64,000 nucleotides of DNA from Struthidea cinerea (Eukaryota > Chordata > Aves > Passeriformes > Corcoracidae), in NCBI GenBank assembly GCA_013397865.1, contig VZTI01001286.1:598761-662760 (forward strand), given 5' to 3'. Shown here piece after piece: positions 26,301 to 39,100 of this stretch. Below the pieces are notes generated by a model that was not told where the DNA came from, made no database searches, and was given only the letters and a program-made list of their open reading frames with translations. The position numbers and the translations under genes were made by a program. The stretch's first letter is position 1. Each line of letters opens with the position of its first letter.

Positions 26301-28814
26301 TTTAGTTGTATTTGGGTGAAGATTGGTACCAAAGGCCAAAATTACTTTCCTTACAACTCTGCTTTGCACATGGAATAATTTTATAGGCCTCTGAATTTTT
26401 ATTAATTTAACTTTAAAATTCAATTCCCTGATCAAAGGCATCACCCACTTCCTTTGATCATCCTTGATCAGATCATCTGTAACATTTACCCTCCATGCTG
26501 TCTTTGACAAAATAACCAGTTATAGAAGCAAGGACCAGTACATGCTATGGCTAAGATGCTCCCCTGTCAATGTTCTTCCTCTCCCCCTCTCAGTCAATGA
26601 CTCCTGATGCCTTCCTTCCACCATGATATCGCATTAAGGGGGAAAGTAGAAAGTGTCCTTCCTTAATTTAAATAACTTGTAGCACAATACTAAGAAAGTC
26701 TTTCTAGAAAGCTGTAGGTTACAGGACAGCAGATCTGATTCTCCCACTTTCATGACAAAAGTTTAGTAGGCTCTTTCCTGAAAGATAGAGAAATTTTCAC
26801 CCAAGCCTTGCCCTCAAAAGAAAATAGTTGCCATAATCATGTTTTTGAAGCAGGACATTCCCTTCACTGTGTCTTAGAAATGCTCTGAGAAGACCGACGT
26901 CTCCTTCTGATAGATCCTTGTTGGACACCAAGTCAATCTAGGCACTGAACTACTTAGCTATGCTAAGGTTGTCTTAACCTGGTCACATAAAAAAGGGAGA
27001 ACTCCATGCAACAGAGAGACTAGCAGTTAAAAAATGAAACAAAATGTGTTTACTGATTGAAGACTAAGCAGCTGCCCTTTGAGTGGAGGAAGAAGAAAGG
27101 AATTCAAATTGCAGTTTTGAATCTGGTGCTTACCTTTGACATAAAAGCATATGTCCTTTTTCTGGATTTTATTCAAAACCTCTGTCCTCATGACACAATT
27201 TCAGGGGTGAAGACCCTGCAACCACAATTGCATACGAAGAAACAAGGCTCCATCCCCAGCACTGATCCAAATCCAGCAAAGCTCTTCTGCCTTTTTATGC
27301 CTCTGACATAAACTAAGAAAACAAACAATTACAAGTTCACAGGAGCTGTGGGAACAGCATGATGTCAGTTTGGTGGGATGAGCTTCTCACACCCTCAATC
27401 AATACAGCTGTCTGGGCTGGCACAGCCTCCCCTTCTGCTCTCGATAGGCAAGATAATCTGAGCAGTGGCTCAGGACACAAAGCAGCGAGAACTGAATGGG
27501 CACAAGAAACAGTAGGGAAGTTTTTTTAAAAATACAAAAGGAAAATAAGATGAAGGGAAGAACCAGCTATAGTGGGGAGTACTTCTGGTCATGCTTAAGT
27601 GCCAACATATAGCGTTGTCCTGTGCACTATCTCTAAGAGCCAAATGGAAAAGGAGGAAATCACATTGTCATTCTGCCTCCAGGCAAACAGGATTTAGGAA
27701 ATCAGTGAAATTCAAATGCAAGAAAAATCCATTTCATGGTGTTTGCTACATGCATCAGAGATTAGGAAGGGCAGAGAGAAAGATAGAAATCAAGACTGAC
27801 ACTTTGAAAATGTATTCGGGAAGCAGTGTGAGGAGAGCTAAATGTTATCTTTAGCTAGAATGGCTGTGCAAGCTTAGCCTGAGCAGTAATTACCAAACAG
27901 TGATCCATTGGCTGTCCCACCATCACAGACAGACACCTGCACATACACACACGCTTGACAGTGAACACAAAAATAATTCATAACAGGGAGCTGAAAACTG
28001 CCAGATCATCCTAAATCCTACAGCTGTTCAAGAAGAGGTGCAAACTGTGAACTTCTGTGACTGGAACAATGATCATGGCCAGCAGTCCTGACATCCGCAT
28101 TCTCTCACGCTACAGTGGGAAAAGAAGATACTGCATTTGAGCAGTGTGACTGGGATAAATGAGAAGTGACATGCTCTAGAGAATATATGCATGTACAGAC
28201 AAGGTCATCAGAGCACTCCTGCTTATCCTTCCTCAGCACCTTGCCCCCAACAAAATTGGCTGACCCCATATTCAAAAATGGTGAAAGGAATGTGCTTATA
28301 TAAAGCAGCACTAACTTGACTTTGAAGCAGAGTACAATGATATTTCAAATGCTATTGTAAGACTAAAAAAAGCATAAAATAACTCAGGAGCCAGCTTAAA
28401 ATGTCTGGCGAATTCAAACCTTTGTGCTCCTTTATGCTTTATATATCACTAATTTCTGGGTTTAAAAAGGTGCTCCCCTACATATATGTTGTAATATTGT
28501 CAGATTATTATACTCTTACAATTATGCATTACATTGTAATTACAAATTATTATATTATGAGTGAGCTATACATGTACCCTTAGCATCTAGGACAGGCTGG
28601 ATATGCTACTCACATGAATTCATTTGCCTTTCTCTGCATTTGTTCTGCATTTGACTGTATACAAGGCAAGATTTTTTACAAAGTAAAAACCAACAGTAGA
28701 AAATGAGTAAACAAAGAAAAAGACTAGGTTCTATACTTTAGGTGCAAAAGTAAGACCATTTTCATTAATTCCTGCATATTAAAACTTTCTTTTTCTTTCA
28801 CTTCCATTTCCCTT
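23381..28814. other. Non-coding intergenic sequence
   Basis: The GC-richer patch at 23480-23960 holds a 175-codon frame without recognisable domains (see rejected items). The rest is AT-rich with no gene or repeat that I can name. Confidence 0.55.
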
Positions 28815-28834
28815 TCTCCTCTCCTCTCCTCTCC
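28815..28834 (+). repeat. (CTCCT)n microsatellite, left side of the gap
   Basis: ctcct units run directly into the gap. The same repeat in the same orientation appears on the far side. Confidence 0.95.
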
Positions 28835-29418
28835 NNNNNNNNNNNNNNNNNNNNNNNNNNNNNNNNNNNNNNNNNNNNNNNNNNNNNNNNNNNNNNNNNN
28901 NNNNNNNNNNNNNNNNNNNNNNNNNNNNNNNNNNNNNNNNNNNNNNNNNNNNNNNNNNNNNNNNNNNNNNNNNNNNNNNNNNNNNNNNNNNNNNNNNNNN
29001 NNNNNNNNNNNNNNNNNNNNNNNNNNNNNNNNNNNNNNNNNNNNNNNNNNNNNNNNNNNNNNNNNNNNNNNNNNNNNNNNNNNNNNNNNNNNNNNNNNNN
29101 NNNNNNNNNNNNNNNNNNNNNNNNNNNNNNNNNNNNNNNNNNNNNNNNNNNNNNNNNNNNNNNNNNNNNNNNNNNNNNNNNNNNNNNNNNNNNNNNNNNN
29201 NNNNNNNNNNNNNNNNNNNNNNNNNNNNNNNNNNNNNNNNNNNNNNNNNNNNNNNNNNNNNNNNNNNNNNNNNNNNNNNNNNNNNNNNNNNNNNNNNNNN
29301 NNNNNNNNNNNNNNNNNNNNNNNNNNNNNNNNNNNNNNNNNNNNNNNNNNNNNNNNNNNNNNNNNNNNNNNNNNNNNNNNNNNNNNNNNNNNNNNNNNNN
29401 NNNNNNNNNNNNNNNNNN
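28835..29418. other. Assembly gap (584 N)
   Basis: 584 undetermined bases flanked on both sides by the same pentanucleotide repeat, so the gap almost certainly lies inside the repeat. Any ORF spanning it is an artefact. The true length is unknown. Confidence 1.
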
Positions 29419-29457
29419 TCTCCTCTCCTCTCCTCTCCTCTCCTCTCCTCTCCTCTC
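29419..29457 (+). repeat. (CTCCT)n microsatellite, right side of the gap
   Basis: Nearly eight uninterrupted tctcc units, then unique sequence starting gcaaacatttggc. It continues the repeat on the other side of the gap. Confidence 0.95.
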
Positions 29458-30149
29458 GCAAACATTTGGCTGATGTTGGTAAACTTCAAGGAAAAGCCCA
29501 AGTATCATACTATTATATTTTAATATATTTCAAGATTCACCTCCTATAACACACAAATATTACTTTCATACCATGATATTTGCATTTGAAATACCCTTAA
29601 ATGCCAAAGCTTCATTAAACATGATTCTGCAAATGTTGCTCAGCTTTTCCCAAAGCCAAGAACAAGTCTAGGCATATACTTAAAACTAACAAAACTAATG
29701 AGGTTATACGTAGAAGAGTTAACCTTCATTGATGTAAAATAGCATAGAAGGATCCAAAATGCTATCTGAATATTAACAAATTTATTAGCAGTCTCTGGAG
29801 ACAACTCAGATTTCTTCCAAAGATGAGGGTCACTCTCAGAAACAAAGGTTTAAGTGAAAAAATTCTGCAATACTGAAGATGAGCTTGGGAAACGCTGAAC
29901 CTGGGGTGTCTGACTCAGTCATGCCATTTGCTGTCTCCATCTAATCACATTTCAGAAGGTCAAGGTCCCTTGTACAGTACCTGAAACTGAAAGTATTTGT
30001 GGCCACACCTGGCCATGAAATTTAGCGGTCAACACACTTTCAAAGGCATTGTGGCTCTCCTTAGTTTGAGTTCAACCTCTTATCTCTCAGTGAAAAGTGA
30101 TTCTCTGGTTTGAGAAATGAAGACTTCCGTGGTTAGAAAAGTTCTCTAG
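29458..30149. other. Non-coding, nothing recognised
   Basis: Unique-looking AT-rich sequence between the microsatellite and the ERVL-like solo LTR. Confidence 0.6.
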
Positions 30150-30154
30150 ACCCT

Positions 30155-30737
30155 TGTCCTAGTTTGGACAAATTTGGAGGAGAATATCCTCTGATAGAAG
30201 TCAGGTCGCAACAACCCCTCCCCCCCCAGGTTCGGGAAAAAGTTTCCTCAAAGGAAAGAGATAACAAGCTATTTATTTAACAAACACACAGGTGGGGAAT
30301 AATAATGCTAAATAATGAGATCTCTCTCTCTGTGGAGAGAAAACCTGAGAAGATTTCAGAGGTCTTCTGTAGGTGCGGTCTCTCTCCTCCTCGGAGCTGG
30401 TTGGTGAGGGGCCACCGCCCCAGGCCTCCGGGAAAATTCTCCTGATGTGTTCAGATGCTGTTGAAACAGTCCAGAAGAGAAGAAAAGAACAAAAAAATCC
30501 AAAAATCCTAGGAAAACAAAATTCAACCCTGCGTCTCTCACTGGGAGAAAAAGAGCCGAAGAAAAAAAACCAAGGGTACCGCAGAAACAGAGGAGCGTAT
30601 CTCAGTGTCCTTGAAACAACTGCTTTGAAACGTTTTTTTATTTTCTGTCCTTCTCAGGCTCCGTTTAAAGACACAGAAAAGATTGGTGGGCATAGGGTAA
30701 CGATAGGGGATACACATTATAAAGTCACCCCAAGACA
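30155..30737 (-). mobile_element. Solo LTR (ERVL-like) with perfect 5-bp target-site duplication
   Basis: A 583-bp element with TGTC...GACA termini, flanked on both sides by accct (30150-30154 and 30738-30742). A 5-bp duplication is the ERVL signature. Sense is judged minus: an AATAAA signal lies at 30277-30272 on the minus strand, near that end, and the minus-strand 3' end CCAAACTAGGACA resembles the 3' end of the LTR at 35818. No retroviral internal region flanks it. The ORFs that cross it have no coding meaning. Confidence 0.85.
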
Positions 30738-30742
30738 ACCCT

Positions 30743-32734
30743 CCAAATGTAACCTCTGCAGTCAGGATCTGAACACAGGGCACCACTAGCCACTATCCTC
30801 ACTGCTTGAATTCACAAGACTTAGTTTTAAGTTAAGTGACAAATAGCTTTGCTCTCAACTCAATCCATGTCAATAGCTTGACAATTAGAAGAGCCTCCAA
30901 GGAAACAGAAGAATGTATTTGGAAGCCAAATGCTCAGACGACACTAGAGGCTAGGGATCTTTCTTCATATATGACTGCTGAAATTACAACGCACTTAAGT
31001 AACAGCTGGTATCACTTTTTCCACCTGTGCTTTGTATTAGAATGGAAAGCTCGCTCCACCAGCAAATAAAATATACTCTCAGTCTTCATCTGTTGCTGCT
31101 GCTGGCTGACAGAGAACATCCTGCAGCCACACTGCTGAACACTCTCACCATCAACAACAGGGACACATCCAAACTTCCATTTGGAAATTATCTGTTGATG
31201 GTGTTGATGCTCAAAACTATACCCAGAAGTGACATAACGACTAAGGCACAGACTCAGACTGGCAGGGAATCTAAGACGTTTCAAAGAAACTAGCTGGTTT
31301 TACACACTTCTTCAAGACCCAATATTTCCTTATATGGTATTTTTCACTAAGCAACCTATCACATGTTGCCATATCAGTAATGCACCTTTTCGATGTTCCC
31401 ATGTGGAAGTGATCACTTGCTGTTCACCCGTCCAGCAGCTTCCGGCAGGCTCCTCTCTGCAGGGCTCTGCTGTGTGACACCTCCTCCCCCAAAGGTCAGG
31501 CGGAGACAGGCTTCTCTGTGCTGCCGTGGCGTTCTGCAGGTGTGTCTCACAGCCTGCAGCTCGATTCCATCCTATCTCTCCCCATACAGAAGCTGTTGAA
31601 GACATGAAAGGCGCATTAGCATTGGCTAAAACTGTGCCAGGTACATCCTATGATATCAACAGCATAGGTTAGCATATTTACCTAGAATATATTATTATAT
31701 AGAATATACTAGCATATATTTACCTAGAAATATTCCCTAAAATAATTTATTTTACTTTAATTTACAGCAAAGCCTTCAAGGGCAATTTGGAAATGAGAGA
31801 TTTCAGTATTTCTCCATTGTCTGTAGAGAGGGTGCAGGAAAACAAGGCTTAGTGAGGTGCCTATTATAAAGAATTATGGATCCAGGCTTGGCTGACTACT
31901 TTGGGACAGGATGCAGCAGATCAGGATATTACAGTGCATGTGGGGCTTCTTGAGATGAAATACCAAAGACATTTTGCTGGTCCACACTAAAGATTTTTTA
32001 CTTCTGCTTATACTTAGAGTGGCTCAAGTCACAACAGGCCCAAGCACACCACACACTTGGATTCAGTTCATGACTATGCTTTGTCAGATTCAGAAACTAC
32101 CTTCTACCAGTGATTGGATTTGGCAGATGTTTTCTGAAACTCTGTTGCATGCCCAACACATCAACCCTGTTGGCAGGTGCTGTTTTCCCTCCAGGACAGG
32201 TTTTGCAGCCTATGCAGAGCTTTGTGCCAAAGCAGACAGCCTGCAGTCCTGTGACTGCAGCAGAGATACACCTTAGGGGAGCCACAGGTAAGATGCTTTC
32301 CACTCCAGTCTTATCCATTTATTTTACCAGACAAATGGATTAACTAACTCTGAAGTACTAAAGGTCTCCTTGGGTAGCAAATTGCCCTTAACTTCACTGG
32401 TTTCTATGAGAACTGACATTGCTCAGTAACTCCCCAGTTTGCTCAGCACCTTGCAGTACTGTGTCCTAAAGGATTATCGTGGGTGGGAACTGAACACAAA
32501 CAAAGCAAGACCCATGACATTATGAAAATTCTATCGCAGATATGTCTTTCAAAGGTGTGATAGAAGCAAATGCAATCCATTACAAAATATGAGAGAAAAT
32601 TAGACACCTTGTCTTGACATTCACTTCTGTCAGAAAGATCACACATGGGAAGAATAAATCTGTAGCTCATATTAACTAAGTTATGAGCATTTTGTTAATT
32701 ATAGAGACATGACCTTCCTCAGAGCCACATTGTC
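30743..32734. other. Non-coding intergenic sequence
   Basis: Contains a GC-richer patch at about 31390-31590 and an imperfect ~40-bp tandem duplication around agcatatttacctagaa (31671 and 31711). No gene recognised. Confidence 0.55.
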
Positions 32735-32955
32735 TGGTCTTGAACACCTCCAGGGATGGGGAGTCCTCAAACTCTTCGGGCAAATTATTCCAGTGCCTCA
32801 CCACCCTTACATTACAGATTTTCTTCCTAATATCTAATCAAAATCTACCCCCTTTCAGCTCAGGGCCATTCCCCCTTTTCCTACCACTACAAGACCTTGT
32901 AAAAAGTCCCTCTCCAGCTTTCTTGCAAGTTCCCTTTAGGTACCACAAGGCTACA
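32735..32955 (-). mobile_element. CR1 LINE fragment, minus strand
   Basis: The plus strand shows the reverse complement of CR1: gaacacctccagggatgggga, attccagtgcctcaccaccct, tttcttcctaatatctaat and cctctccagctttcttg. On the minus strand the frame near 32838 reads LKGTCKKAGEGLFTRSC followed by NGPELKGGRF, the CR1 ORF2 C-terminal block. The 3' tail is missing, so it is an internal fragment. Confidence 0.88.
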
Positions 32956-35280
32956 TAGTAAGATTCTCCCAGAAGTTTCCCTCTGCCTCTGACTGACAGA
33001 GATTGATCTACATAGCAACATCTCATATAACTATGTTTTTATTCCTTTCACGAGGTAAAACAGGACAGTTACTAGTGTAGTCTGAAGATTTATAAATAGT
33101 GTAATGATAGCTTGAGGAAGCTTCCTACTTATTAGACAATAATAATGATTTTCAGGCTAATTTCTGAGGCCAAAAGCCTCACAGTTTATTAGAGAAGTAT
33201 AGGATTAGTACTGGTAAATTATCAAGAAGCAACCTCAAGCTATTACTAGGATGAAATTTTAATTAAATAATCAATTTCAAAGACATTAAAAAGACTTGCA
33301 AAATGAGTCATCAGATTAGAAAGGAAAAGCTTAACACTTAGTTTAAAATCTAAGCCTATTTTTTGGCTTATTTTCTGTTGTTCTTGCCCTATTTTCTTCA
33401 CATTTTCTGAGTATATTTTGCTTTGCTTTCATTCTCTATTCCATTCTCCTTTCTCCATTCCTCAACTTCAGCCAAGCTCTTGCTGGCTCAGGAAAATGCA
33501 ATATATTTGGAATGGGTTATTCACAGAAAATGCTATGTTCTAAACCTTCTCCTAAAGCTGTCTGCTTTCACCAGTAATCCTGCAAAGCATCAGGGCAACA
33601 AGGTTTCCTAGTTCCTTCATAATATCATTTTTAGATATGTAGAATGAAAATTATATGAATATTCCTTCATTATTTATCAGCTGAGTTAGGACAGAAAGGC
33701 TAGAGGATTTCCAAATAAGGCAAAATACTGCCAACAAAGGAACACATTCGCAAAGCATTGGTCACCTGTAGATCTCACAGTGCTGTAAAAAGAAAAATGA
33801 ATATTACTAGTCTCAAACACCAGGCCAAACCTGGAAGAACAAAGTGGGAACATGGCTTTTAAAAAGCCATGCTGAAGACTGGTGACAGGGTCACAAACAG
33901 GGTACTTGACTAAGTCATCAGGCTAATTCCACATGTCCTATGACAAATAGCCTCTGCAGGCAAAAGTGCTATTTACTTGGTAGAAAGGCTTAATAAAGGC
34001 CAATATGAGTTTTGTCTTCTCAAAAGCATTTAAAAAAATTAAAGAATGTGGCACCAAACATATACACATACATGTATGCATTGTGTGTTTTTTATTATTA
34101 CGTATTTCTCTCCCAAATATTTTGAGTATTCTAGATGAAAGGAGATGAAAGATCAGGAAATACCTTAACATTGGGAACACAGGTTACAGCCAAGTAATGA
34201 GAAATTTCAGTGTCTCATAGGTATGAGGTACTATGTACTGAGTACAGGCATTACACAAAGGCGGCATTACAGTGAAACATCACCCTTTCTCTAATCCTCT
34301 CTCACTCAGCTCTCTCTCCAAATCCAAACATTACTTCAGGAATAGCTGGTATTGGTGTGCAACAGTATCTGTACAACCTTCTTGTTTTGACTGTCCTGGA
34401 CAATTCAGTTAAATATTACTGATGATGCACTTAAACAGAAATAAATACAGTTTATTTCTGGAAGAGGCTATACTTGTGTTTTGAATGTTTATTTGCCTTT
34501 TTGCCGATTTTCAATTTTTAATCATGTGCAATGACACACTATTTTGAAAGGTTCTACTAAACTAAATTTATTCCCTTCTCTGCATTCCATTAAATGAAAA
34601 ATACTAAGAGATCTCTTGAAACATTTTTTTTTTGAAAAAAATAATATGTTTTGCCTGTGAAATTATATTAACTAAGGTGCCCAAAGATTTTTAATGACCC
34701 AAGTGTTTAATGGCCAAGTATGTCTGAACTCCTAAATAGCTCCTGCAATTTATATAATGGATACTTTTGCTTATTTGGATAAAAAGTTATAAACTAGTTA
34801 TGTTTTTTAAAATTATTATTATGTAAATTAATAGGAAAAAGGTAATGTAAATAATTTAGCCAAAATGTTCTAAATTATGAGGCAAAAATATAATAAATTA
34901 ATGGAGTATTAGCAAAACATTACATAAAATGCTCTAGGTATGGCATAATTTTGTAATTAATACTGCTGGCATTCCACTTAACCAGGGCAATTTAATGCAA
35001 TATATCTATGTTAAGTGCTAAATAGATTGCTGAGATTTGTACAGACTATAGTTTGAGACATTAATTGATTGCCAGAAGAAATGAATTAACGAATAAAAAT
35101 GTTACTGCAATCACCCTAGGAATGGTGCTGGAGCATTTGTTCTCAATCACAGCTGCCTTTCAGTTTGCATTAGTTTCTAGTCCCGTTCTGTACCTTCCTG
35201 GCCTAAGTCAGTTATGCAGCCAATGGTGGTGCTGGCCCCCGACCTGGGTTGCAGTATATTCTATTACCGTCCTCATGAGC
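32956..35280. other. Non-coding intergenic sequence with an AT-rich block
   Basis: Includes a perfect 10+1+10 inverted repeat at 33851-33871 and a very AT-rich block at 34640-35062 that looks like a conserved non-coding element. No gene is seen. Confidence 0.55.
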
Positions 35281-35818
35281 TGTTGAAACCAGGTGGGGCA
35301 GTGTTTCCTGGCCTCCTCCCTCTGGACTATCTTTCTGTTAGTGGCCCATCAGTGCCCTGCTGCATGACTCAGAGATAACTCTCGCTGGACTATCTTCTGT
35401 TAATGAGCCCATCAACACCTGGCCTCATGACTCATCATCCCATTGTGAGATGCTCCACCCAGAAGGAGGAACCAAGCATTCCATCCTGCATATAATCTGA
35501 GGTTCCAAACACCACAGACATCCTTTCCACTGGATTCTCAGAGGACAGGAGCTACATAGCCACCACTGGACCTTCTGAGGAAGAGCAGACTCTTCTACCG
35601 GATCACTGCTTCGACAAAGCCACATCCGGCACTTCAGGAGGACTGCAGCCACCATTGTATTGGACTGCTATTGCCACCCTGGTCAACAGGGTGTCAGGTT
35701 GTATCCTGACTCTGTCAGTTTAACCCACTGTTTTCTGCCTTTACCTTTTTTCTCATTTCCCTATTAAATTGTTATTCTGACTTGGTGCCTCCCACTGGTT
35801 TGTTTTCAAACTAGAACA
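35281..35818 (+). mobile_element. Solo LTR (ERVL-like) with a tandem duplication in its upstream part
   Basis: The element begins TGTTGAAACC and ends CAAACTAGAACA (TGTT/AACA inverted termini). The end segment matches a frequent passerine LTR terminus that I recognise. A TATA-like catataat lies at 35489-35496 and an ATTAAA poly(A) signal at 35763-35768, so the sense strand is plus. A ~63-bp unit starting tggactat is repeated at 35323 and 35386. The flanks (tgagc, gcccc) do not form a target-site duplication, so the left end may be wrong or the site rearranged. Confidence 0.7.
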
Positions 35819-36160
35819 GCCCCATTTCACCTGAGGGCACCTGCAGGAACTGTTCTGGAAGTGGATATAAGAGCGCCTAGCTCCTAGCTGCCTTTTTGGA
35901 ACAGTCTCAGGCCTTTCTCCTCTTGCACCCTTGGACCAGCAAAGAACTGGCATGTCCTGGAAGCTCTGGAGTTGCTGCATTTGTGTGGGTTGCTTGGTGC
36001 TGCTGAAGTCTGGCTGCTCCCCTGCACACCACTCACCCTGGGCACATGCAGTAGCTCAGCCCTGCACACACGCATTGCATTTGGTGCTCCCAGGGTACAC
36101 AGCTGTTTTCTTGCTCCTCTGCTGAACAGCAGTGAGCACAATGCTTCCAACAGGTAACCA
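35819..36160. other. GC-richer sequence with a TATA-like motif, possible further LTR piece
   Basis: Adjacent to the LTR ending at 35818. It has ggatataagagcgcc at 35864 and a C/T-rich stretch after it. This could be part of an older LTR into which the 35281-35818 LTR was inserted. No ends were found, so the identity is open. Confidence 0.25.
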
Positions 36161-39100
36161 AGTTATTGTTTGTATAAAAGTCCATTGCCTCATGAGTGTG
36201 CCATTTAAACCAGTATTTATTGTTATAAAGCCACAGTTGCTCTGCACATGTGCAGTGGATGTATCATATGGGACAAGATAACCTGCAGTATGCAGTTCTC
36301 TCCTCTGTCAGACTGGGAAGTTACAAAATGTGCCACAGCTCCAGACTGAGCTTCATCTGGACTCAGTAACAAAGCCTGCACAGCTCGTCAACCCATCAAA
36401 ATTATTTAAACCCATTTAAAACAAAAGAAAGTAAACTGAAGCACTTGGCTGTCATTAAGAGGTGAATAAAAGGCTGTAAGGGATGCAAAGAATTAAATTT
36501 ATCTCTGCATCTACATAAAAAGTCTATGGGAATAAGTATCCATGTGTGCATAAAGCTACTCTATAGTTACATCTTAAAACTCACTAATTTAAGAGCTCTA
36601 TGAGGAAATCAACTCTGGTTACCCCACATAAAACTGATGAATGTCTGCTTATGGTATGGAAAAGAGAGCAATGTCTTACGGATGACTGAAAACACAGTAC
36701 CTAACAACCATTCATAACCTATGCTAGGAAAGAAGAAACATACTGGAAACTGCAATGAAGCTTCATTTTGTAAAAACTGCTTCTTGTGCAATACTCCTGT
36801 TCTTGTGCAATAGTTCTGACAGTAACAAGCAATCCACAGTGACTCATCCATTTAGCAATTTGAGCAAAGAAAGCATAAAAGGAAATGGAAGTAGTCACGT
36901 GAAATCATGTTCTTTCCGAAGTCCGTCAACTGCAAACTTCTAAGGAGGTTTTCCCAGTTTTTATCATGCTTTTTCTTCACTCTCCATGGCACAAGCCTTG
37001 GCTGAACCCAGCTAACTCTGGATTCCTGAGTGCGTGCACTCAATAACTTGCCCAACCATTGTGATTTTCACGAAGGGAACACCAGCTAGATAGTAGCAGT
37101 ACTTCTTGCTATTTTTGCCATTCTTTCACTCTTCTGACAGTTCATGTCTCAACCTTATCCTACTCCCTTTAATTTGCTTCCTTAGATCCTCACCACCCCA
37201 TACTCTGCCAGACTTTCTGAATTTCACTGTGCAATTTCTTGTCCATAATGTATTTATCTGATTTCCTATCTTGTGAGCAAGTCTTGTTCATGCATTAAAT
37301 GCTTTTTGAGGATACAGGAAGGACTCACGCTCAGAACTTTGCTCTTACTGGCAGGTTAATACCTATTCAGAAATTTTAAAATATCAAACAATACTTTGGT
37401 TTTAAGATACTCGTAGTTCAGTGTCATTTTTCATCCTGCACTTGAAACTGGATTTGTCAGTCAGCAAAGTGTTAAGAGTACAATCTCTTACTTTACATAT
37501 TGGACCCACAGGATTTAGTTTTGTGGCTAAACACCTGGATGCCATGTTGCAGTCCAGTGCTGAGGTTACCCTCCATGCCTGTACACCACTCTCAGTTTAC
37601 ATTGCTGAATGCCCCTTTTCCATCAAAGAAAATGAAAGCTATTGAGTTTTTCTCAAAAATCTGCTCTTTCACTCCAGCAGTCCCTCCCTTTTGCTTCTCA
37701 CAGAATCAATCTTATCTATTAGAAAACTTAGAAAATCTTAAGTGAGGGGTAACTGTGCAGTAAGCAGGAGGCAGTAAGTGTGGGAGTTGGCATAGGGCAG
37801 GGAGATAGGAATGCCAGCTGCAGGAAGAATAGACGTCATAAACCCCATGAATTATAGGAGAAGGGCATGAACCAGAAAAGCAAGAAAAAGGCAAGTTCTT
37901 CAGTCACCTCAAATAGTTGCTGCAGTTCTACAGGAAGTGATTCTGGGACAACCCTTTCGTCACATTATCAGCACATGCAACTTGCAGCATTCCCCGAGGA
38001 CCTCAGGGCCCCTCATTTCTTTCTCACTTAAGGGAACTGCACTATTTACATGTCATCCTCTCAACAGCCCAGATGCTATAATTATAGTATCTGATGATAA
38101 AAGAATTCTTCTGATAATATCTTTTTTCCTCCCACTTTAGGGAAAAAAAGGTATTGGTTAGATTACCATTATTCTTGTGCAGCTGCATCTAAAGCTAAGC
38201 TTTAACTGCTCTACATAGAAAACAGAAACATCAGGCACCTCCAGAAGAAAGCTCTGAGATTTCAGATTATGAAGACAGCTTCTTTTAGCAGCATCTAGAT
38301 AAGCATATCCCAGTGACAGGGTCCCCTCTGTGCTCTGCACACAAATTGTTGCAAGCAACTGTCTGCCTGAAAAACACACTTTTGACAACTGAATAAATCA
38401 GTCAGCCAGATCATAATAGATATGGAATATTACTTCTGTTTTACACATGGGGGACTAAGGCAATTGCCTGAGGCCAGCAAGTTACTGTAACACAGTTGGG
38501 AACTGGATCTTGTATCTTGAGTCCCATGCAAATAAAAAAAAAAAATTACCCTTCCTCTAAGAATCTCACCGAAAGATATTATGTAGCTATTTTTCTGCAT
38601 GTGTGGTGCAATAAAATATGCACCTGTAAAGATGGAGAGAGGGGGGAAAGGCTTATGGGAAACATTTATGAATAGTATAACATCTCTATAATGTCATGAT
38701 TTGGGGTTAACAATAAAAAAAAAACCCCAACATTTCAGAACTAGACTCAAAATTTTCCCCATATCTTACACTAATGTGTCTCTGGTAGCATTAGATTCAC
38801 ATTACATACTGAGATTATTGACAGTATATGTTTGATTCATGTTTTTTTCTCATTTAAAATACTTTTCAGCTGTTGCTGTCATGCTTTTATGCACACAGCA
38901 TGTGAATTATTATCACCCATATGCTGGCTTCTCTATTATTTTAATAGATTTTGGAAAATCCGTTTAGGGCCTAAACCAAAGCTCAAAAACCACAAATAAG
39001 CCCTAATATTCTAAGGCTCTTTACATGCTACAGGTTAAATTTTATGAAATCTCAACTAAAGAAAATATTGAGTGTGTAGGGTTGAGCACACAAATTGTGT

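Noticed and set aside
28724..29508. Three minus-strand ORFs of about 240 codons spanning the gap
   Set aside because: Nearly all residues are undetermined; the rest is the pentanucleotide repeat read as Arg-Gly-Glu-Glu. Artefact of the gap.
30155..35818. A full endogenous retrovirus between two LTRs
   Set aside because: The LTRs at 30155 and 35281 differ in sequence and orientation. The space between holds a CR1 fragment and no retroviral genes, and the left LTR has its own target-site duplication.
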